Below are positions 44,599 to 48,053 of a stretch of DNA of 48,053 bases, piece by piece. The DNA comes from Sporosarcina obsidiansis (GTDB taxonomy: Bacteria > Bacillota > Bacilli > Bacillales_A > Planococcaceae). Under the pieces are notes generated by a model. That model was not told where the DNA came from and did no database searches. It saw only the letters and a list, made by a program, of their open reading frames with translations. How positions within the stretch are numbered: position 1 is the stretch's first letter; each line of letters starts with the position of its first letter. The translations under genes were made by a program, and so were the position numbers. Location: the NCBI RefSeq assembly GCF_009651005.1, contig NZ_WHVW01000025.1, positions 1 through 48,053 on the forward strand. Reading direction: 5' to 3'.

Positions 44599-45978
44599 TT
44601 ACAATTTCGGCAAATGTACAATAAAAGTCGTTCCACTATCTAGTTCACTGATGACTTCTACCGTACCCTCATGGAGCCTGACTACTTGTTCGACGATCGA
44701 TAAACCTAACCCCGTCCCCTCGACTTCGCGCGTACGTGAATGATCAGCCCGATAAAAACGATCAAAAACCCGTAGCGACGTTTCATCCGACATACCAATA
44801 CCTGTATCTTGAATAAAAAAACATATTTCATCTTCCTGTTCCGTCAATCGAATATCAATCGTTCCACCGTCTGGAGTGTACTTCAATGCATTCGACAATA
44901 AATTCTCCCACACTTTCTCCAGGAAAGCGGGATCGCCTTCATACAGTATCTCATCGATCTCTAGCAAAAGCGACATCTCTTTTTCCTGCAGTAGCCATTG
45001 AGATTTGCGTACCGTCTCTTTCACTTGCTGATCCATACGAAACACCTTTTTCTGCAAAGGCGAAACGAGTTGATCTAGTGAGGTCAACAAGAGCAACTGC
45101 TTTGTCAACGTCGACAATCGCTCCGTTTCAGATTGGATAATTCCTGCGTAGTGTTTTCTTTCATTTGCAGGCAAGTCTTCATTCGACAACAAGTTCGCAT
45201 ATCCTTTAATATTCAATAAAGGAGATTGAAAATCATGCGACACATCGCTAATAAACGTCTTCCGAATTTGATCATTCTCACTCAAGCGATTGATCATCTG
45301 CTGAAAACTTTTCGCCAATTGACCGATCTCATCTCGCCTATCAATCGACAATTCACCATTGAACCGCTCCTCCCCCACTTTCTTCGTCGCCCTCGTCAGC
45401 ACCACGATGGGTTCAATTAACTTCCGCGCCACTACCAGCATCGCTAATAAACTGATAATCGCCATCACGATCACCATACCGCCCAGCAAGTAATGGATTT
45501 CGCTAAATAGCATTTTGATATCAGGACGCAAAAACAGCGCATAGATATTGCCTTCATAGGTGAAGGATACACCAACTGTATTAGCAGATTCATTGGAAAA
45601 ATACCCTGTCAAAAAGGTCTCTGCCTTCAAATCGCGCATACCATGATACACTTGTCCATCTCGCACCAACCCAATTGCTTCTGTTTCAAGATTGTTCAAT
45701 CGAAATGCTTCACCATACACAGTAGAACTTCCATCTGGTCCAATCACCAATAGTTTATAACCAGTACTAGCCAACATGTCAAAATAGGACGTCAAATCGA
45801 ATCCCTCTTTTGCCTCAAGGAACGATGCAATCTCCTTCACTACATTCACATTTTTCGTATCGTTTTGTTCTTTCAAATAGCGATGGTAATATGTATTAAC
45901 TGTCAAAAATGCAATCAGCGCACTCGTTAACATGATGACAAGTGTCAAAACAAGAAACTTTCCATAAAGCGACTTCAT
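44599..45978 (-). CDS. Sensor histidine kinase
   Basis: A 459-residue kinase with membrane helices at about 7-27 and 163-186, an extracellular sensor between them, HAMP (about 188-240), the phospho-acceptor in SDVSHDFQSPLLNIKGY, and the ATPase domain with LLSNALKYTPDGG, DTGIGMSDE and GTGLGLSIVEQ. HDFQSP in place of HELRTP is the variant seen in several Bacillus kinases. It overlaps the response regulator gene by ATGA. Confidence 0.93.
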   Translation of the reverse strand: MKSLYGKFLVLTLVIMLTSALIAFLTVNTYYHRYLKEQNDTKNVNVVKEIASFLEAKEGFDLTSYFDMLASTGYKLLVIGPDGSSTVYGEAFRLNNLETEAIGLVRDGQVYHGMRDLKAETFLTGYFSNESANTVGVSFTYEGNIYALFLRPDIKMLFSEIHYLLGGMVIVMAIISLLAMLVVARKLIEPIVVLTRATKKVGEERFNGELSIDRRDEIGQLAKSFQQMINRLSENDQIRKTFISDVSHDFQSPLLNIKGYANLLSNEDLPANERKHYAGIIQSETERLSTLTKQLLLLTSLDQLVSPLQKKVFRMDQQVKETVRKSQWLLQEKEMSLLLEIDEILYEGDPAFLEKVWENLLSNALKYTPDGGTIDIRLTEQEDEICFFIQDTGIGMSDETSLRVFDRFYRADHSRTREVEGTGLGLSIVEQVVRLHEGTVEVISELDSGTTFIVHLPKL

Positions 45979-46646
45979 CCAGCTACCTCTAGCTTATAAC
46001 CTACACCGCGTACCGTCACGATCTTCACTCGATCCGAAAGCTTTTCCAGCTTGTCTCGCAGACGCTTAATATGAACGCTCAGCGTCTGCTCATCCCCTTC
46101 ATAATCAAATCCCCATACACGCTCAACTAAAACCTCTCGCGTGAACACTTGATTATGCCTGGATGCCAGTACGGATAGTAACTCAAATTCCTTTAACGGC
46201 AGTAGTAAGGACTTTTTACCAAGCACTACCTCATAGCTTTGACGATTAATCAGCAAAGGACCGACTTGAATCATCCGATCAACCGCTTTATCATAGCGCC
46301 GCAAAATTGCATGAATCCGAAACAATAATTCTTTCGGTTCGAACGGCTTTACAAGATAATCATCTGATCCTGCCAAAAACCCTCGCTCCTTATCCTCCAT
46401 TTCTCCTTTCGCTGTCAGTAGCAATACTGGAATCTCCGTATCCTCGCGCAACTTCTTCGTCAACGTATAGCCATCCATTCCAGGCATCATGACGTCCACA
46501 ACCGCCAAGTCCGGCCATTCCCGCTCCGCCAAGTCCAGCGCTTGTTGCCCATTCATCGCCTCCACAACGGTATATCCGGCCTGCCGCAAATGAATACTCA
46601 CCAACTCTACTATATGTATATCATCATCTACTACTAAAATCTTCAT
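45975..46646 (-). CDS. OmpR-family response regulator
   Basis: A 223-residue regulator beginning MKILVVDDDIHIVELV. The phospho-acceptor Asp is in LAVVDVMMPGMDGYT, and YLVKPFEPKEL carries the conserved Lys. The winged helix ends TVRGVGYKLEVAG. The ATG at 46646 overlaps the upstream gene's stop (ATGA); an earlier start eight codons upstream lacks a ribosome site. Confidence 0.93.
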   Translation of the reverse strand: MKILVVDDDIHIVELVSIHLRQAGYTVVEAMNGQQALDLAEREWPDLAVVDVMMPGMDGYTLTKKLREDTEIPVLLLTAKGEMEDKERGFLAGSDDYLVKPFEPKELLFRIHAILRRYDKAVDRMIQVGPLLINRQSYEVVLGKKSLLLPLKEFELLSVLASRHNQVFTREVLVERVWGFDYEGDEQTLSVHIKRLRDKLEKLSDRVKIVTVRGVGYKLEVAG

Positions 46647-47449
46647 TTGAACCGCACCTTCCTTCTCCATTCAGCATTCAACAATCCTGACAGCAATATA
46701 ATTACTGCCGTCAAATAAAACCATAACACAAGCATAATGATTCCTGCCAATTGACCATATAATCTGGAGTAATCGACTCTTGCTACATAATCCCCAAATG
46801 ATAAAGAAACTAACTGCCACCCAAACGCGGAAAACAGAGCGCCTGGCAGTACTTCTTTCCACTTCATTTTACCCGTCGGCACGAGTTGATAAAACAATAA
46901 GAAAAATAGCAGTAAAAAGAATGTTCCTAGCCCCCACTTAATATTTGGCCAAATATATAGCCAGCCTTGCCAATCTTCCAACACATCATAATACGCAATC
47001 ACCGTATGCAACAGCTTCTCCAGTAATGGTAAGAATAGAGACATCGGCACGACTAACATAAACAAGATCGTCACACCCATATTGCGAATTAAACTGATCC
47101 AGAGAGGTTGTTGCTGTCTCTTCTCGTTCGCTAAATCTAATGACCGTGCAAAAGACTGTACCGCAATGGAGGAGGTCCATAGCGCAGCCAATATACTGAA
47201 CAGAAGTAGTTTACCATGACTTTTATAAATCATGGACTGAACACTTTGCTCAATCAACTGAAAAGACTCTTCGGGTACAAAAGGCCGTAATAACGCCAAA
47301 ATACTTGCTTCTTGAACAGGTAGAAATTGAACAAGTGATAACACTACAAGTAAAAAAGGCAACACCGATAACAGTAAATAGTACGCATTCTGTGCAGCTT
47401 GATCAAAAAAGCGCTCCTTTAAAAACCGCTGAATTATAGTAATGAACAC
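46643..47449 (-). CDS. YihY/BrkB-family inner membrane protein
   Basis: A 268-residue membrane protein of the YihY/BrkB family (misnamed RNase BN in the past). RFFDQAAQNAYYLLLSVLPFLL near the start and LPGALFSAFGWQLVSLSFGDYV near the end (both split by family-typical small residues) are characteristic. Six membrane helices are visible. It is the first gene of an operon with a coupled regulator and kinase. Function unknown in the family. Confidence 0.9.
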   Translation of the reverse strand: MFITIIQRFLKERFFDQAAQNAYYLLLSVLPFLLVVLSLVQFLPVQEASILALLRPFVPEESFQLIEQSVQSMIYKSHGKLLLFSILAALWTSSIAVQSFARSLDLANEKRQQQPLWISLIRNMGVTILFMLVVPMSLFLPLLEKLLHTVIAYYDVLEDWQGWLYIWPNIKWGLGTFFLLLFFLLFYQLVPTGKMKWKEVLPGALFSAFGWQLVSLSFGDYVARVDYSRLYGQLAGIIMLVLWFYLTAVIILLSGLLNAEWRRKVRFK

Positions 47450-47732
47450 AACACTCCCCCTCAGCTATCGACTACGTCTTACTACCAATATACCCTAATA
47501 AAGGCATTTCAATTATCTCAAATTAAATATAGTTACATTCATCTACTCTATGGCTTATCTTATGAGTCAGTCATTTGATTATTCATTTTGCAAATTAGGT
47601 TTAGAATGATTGTGAAAGTAGGAAATCATTATACTTCTATTATGTTTTCTGATTGCAAAATATCCTTACCAAACCTTGATCAATCAGAATCATTTTAGTA
47701 TTAATGTAGCGCTATTCTTCCTGTGAATGCAA
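47450..47732. other. Gap, no supported gene
   Basis: AT-rich spacer between the YihY operon and the rRNA remnants; no gene or clear signal seen. Confidence 0.4.
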
Positions 47733-47765
47733 AAAAGCCACGCCCCCTCAGGGAATGGCGATGCA
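47733..47765 (-). terminator. Terminator of the decayed 5S copy
   Basis: On the minus strand GCCATTCCCTGAGGGGGCG and TGGC form a stem, then TTTTTTGC. It is similar to the terminator behind the true 5S gene, showing that gene end and terminator were duplicated together. Confidence 0.7.
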
Positions 47766-47767
47766 TA

Positions 47768-47845
47768 CCTGATAACGTCTCACTCTCACAGGGGGAAGCC
47801 CCTCAACTACCATCAGTACACGAACTTAACTTACGCGTCCGGGCT
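47768..47845 (-). pseudogene. Decayed 5S rRNA 3' half
   Basis: The minus strand keeps ACTGATGGTAGTTGAGGGG, CTTCCCCCTGTGAGAGTGAG and ACGTTATCAGG, matching the 3' half of the neighbouring 5S gene with scattered changes. The 5' half is not recognisable, so it is no functional 5S. Confidence 0.75.
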
Positions 47846-47943
47846 CTGAATCGTGATCGTGAAAAGTAGCAGATTGCCGCGTCAGCTTCACCGCTTCTCG
47901 AATCAGTCATTAGCTCAGCTGGGATTACTTTTTCTAAACGCAC

Positions 47944-47975
47944 AAAAAAGCCACTCCCCATAGGGAATGGCTTTG
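47944..47975 (-). terminator. Terminator of the rRNA operon
   Basis: On the minus strand AAAGCCATTCCC pairs with GGGAGTGGCTTT around a 4-base loop and is followed by a T-run. It directly follows the 5S 3' end. Confidence 0.85.
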
Positions 47976-47976
47976 T

Positions 47977-48053
47977 GCCTGGCAACGTCTTACTCTCACA
48001 GGGGGAAGCCCCCTACTACCATCAGCGCTGAAGAGCTTAACTTCCGTGTTCGG
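47977..48053 (-). rRNA. rrf: 5S ribosomal RNA, 3' part (cut by window end)
   Basis: The minus strand reads CCGAACACGGAAGTTAAGC, then GATGGTAGTAGGGGGCTTCC and GTGAGAGTAAGACG, the conserved 3' two-thirds of bacterial 5S rRNA. The gene's 5' end is beyond the window. The rRNA operon therefore lies to the right and is transcribed leftward. Confidence 0.92.

Overview
The window is AT-rich DNA from a low-GC Gram-positive bacterium. Strong GGAGG-type ribosome binding sites, GTG and TTG starts, a CzrA/CzcD pair, an agr-type quorum locus, a CotH-family protein and long-stem terminators all point to Bacillota, order Bacillales, most likely a Bacillaceae or Planococcaceae relative. The genus cannot be fixed from this sequence alone.

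Layout. (1) 255-1623: zinc/cobalt efflux pair czrA-czcD with its operator. (2) 1962-2310: IS30 debris. (3) 2459-8799: a sigma-54-dependent catabolic locus. It consists of a PAS/AAA+ activator, three matching activator sites, a textbook -24/-12 promoter, a structured leader, then an MFS transporter, an L-asparaginase-family amidohydrolase and a tartrate/D-malate dehydrogenase-like enzyme. (4) 8825-9295: IS3 remnant. (5) 9587-14101: NAD salvage locus: a Nudix-HTH regulator (NrtR type), nicotinamidase-like protein, nicotinate phosphoribosyltransferase and NadD-like adenylyltransferase. The same inverted repeat stands before the regulator and before the salvage operon. (6) 14227-16501: decayed lipoprotein, histidine kinase and IS21 genes.

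(7) 17152-38714 is the unusual part. One complete topB (DNA topoisomerase III, 36576-38714) is preceded by five 5'-truncated-gene copies (A-E) that all keep the beginning of topB and lose the rest. Copies B and D both stop right after the codons of the DxD motif, and copies C and E both stop right after the GRVQ motif. The sequence that follows each break is shared within each pair (B with D, C with E). Different accessory genes lie between the copies: a DUF4145 protein; a HEPN-domain protein with a Ser/Thr kinase (a likely defence pair); an XRE/membrane-protein operon with a broken lipoprotein hydrolase; a diguanylate cyclase; and a CotH / DUF4956 / VTC / phospholipase-D / two-component cluster. 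The copies differ from one another at many third-codon positions. I read this as serial site-specific insertions into topB, each arriving element bringing its own topB 5' end and so keeping the gene whole. No recombinase gene is visible in the array.

(8) 38819-47449 is more ordinary chromosome: a chemotaxis receptor, a SurA-like secreted protein, an agrBDC locus with no agrA next to it, a heme-copper-oxidase-like membrane protein, and an operon of a YihY-like membrane protein, response regulator and histidine kinase. (9) 47733-48053: the 3' end of a leftward rRNA operon, with a complete-looking 5S 3' half and terminator followed by a second, decayed 5S 3' half and terminator.
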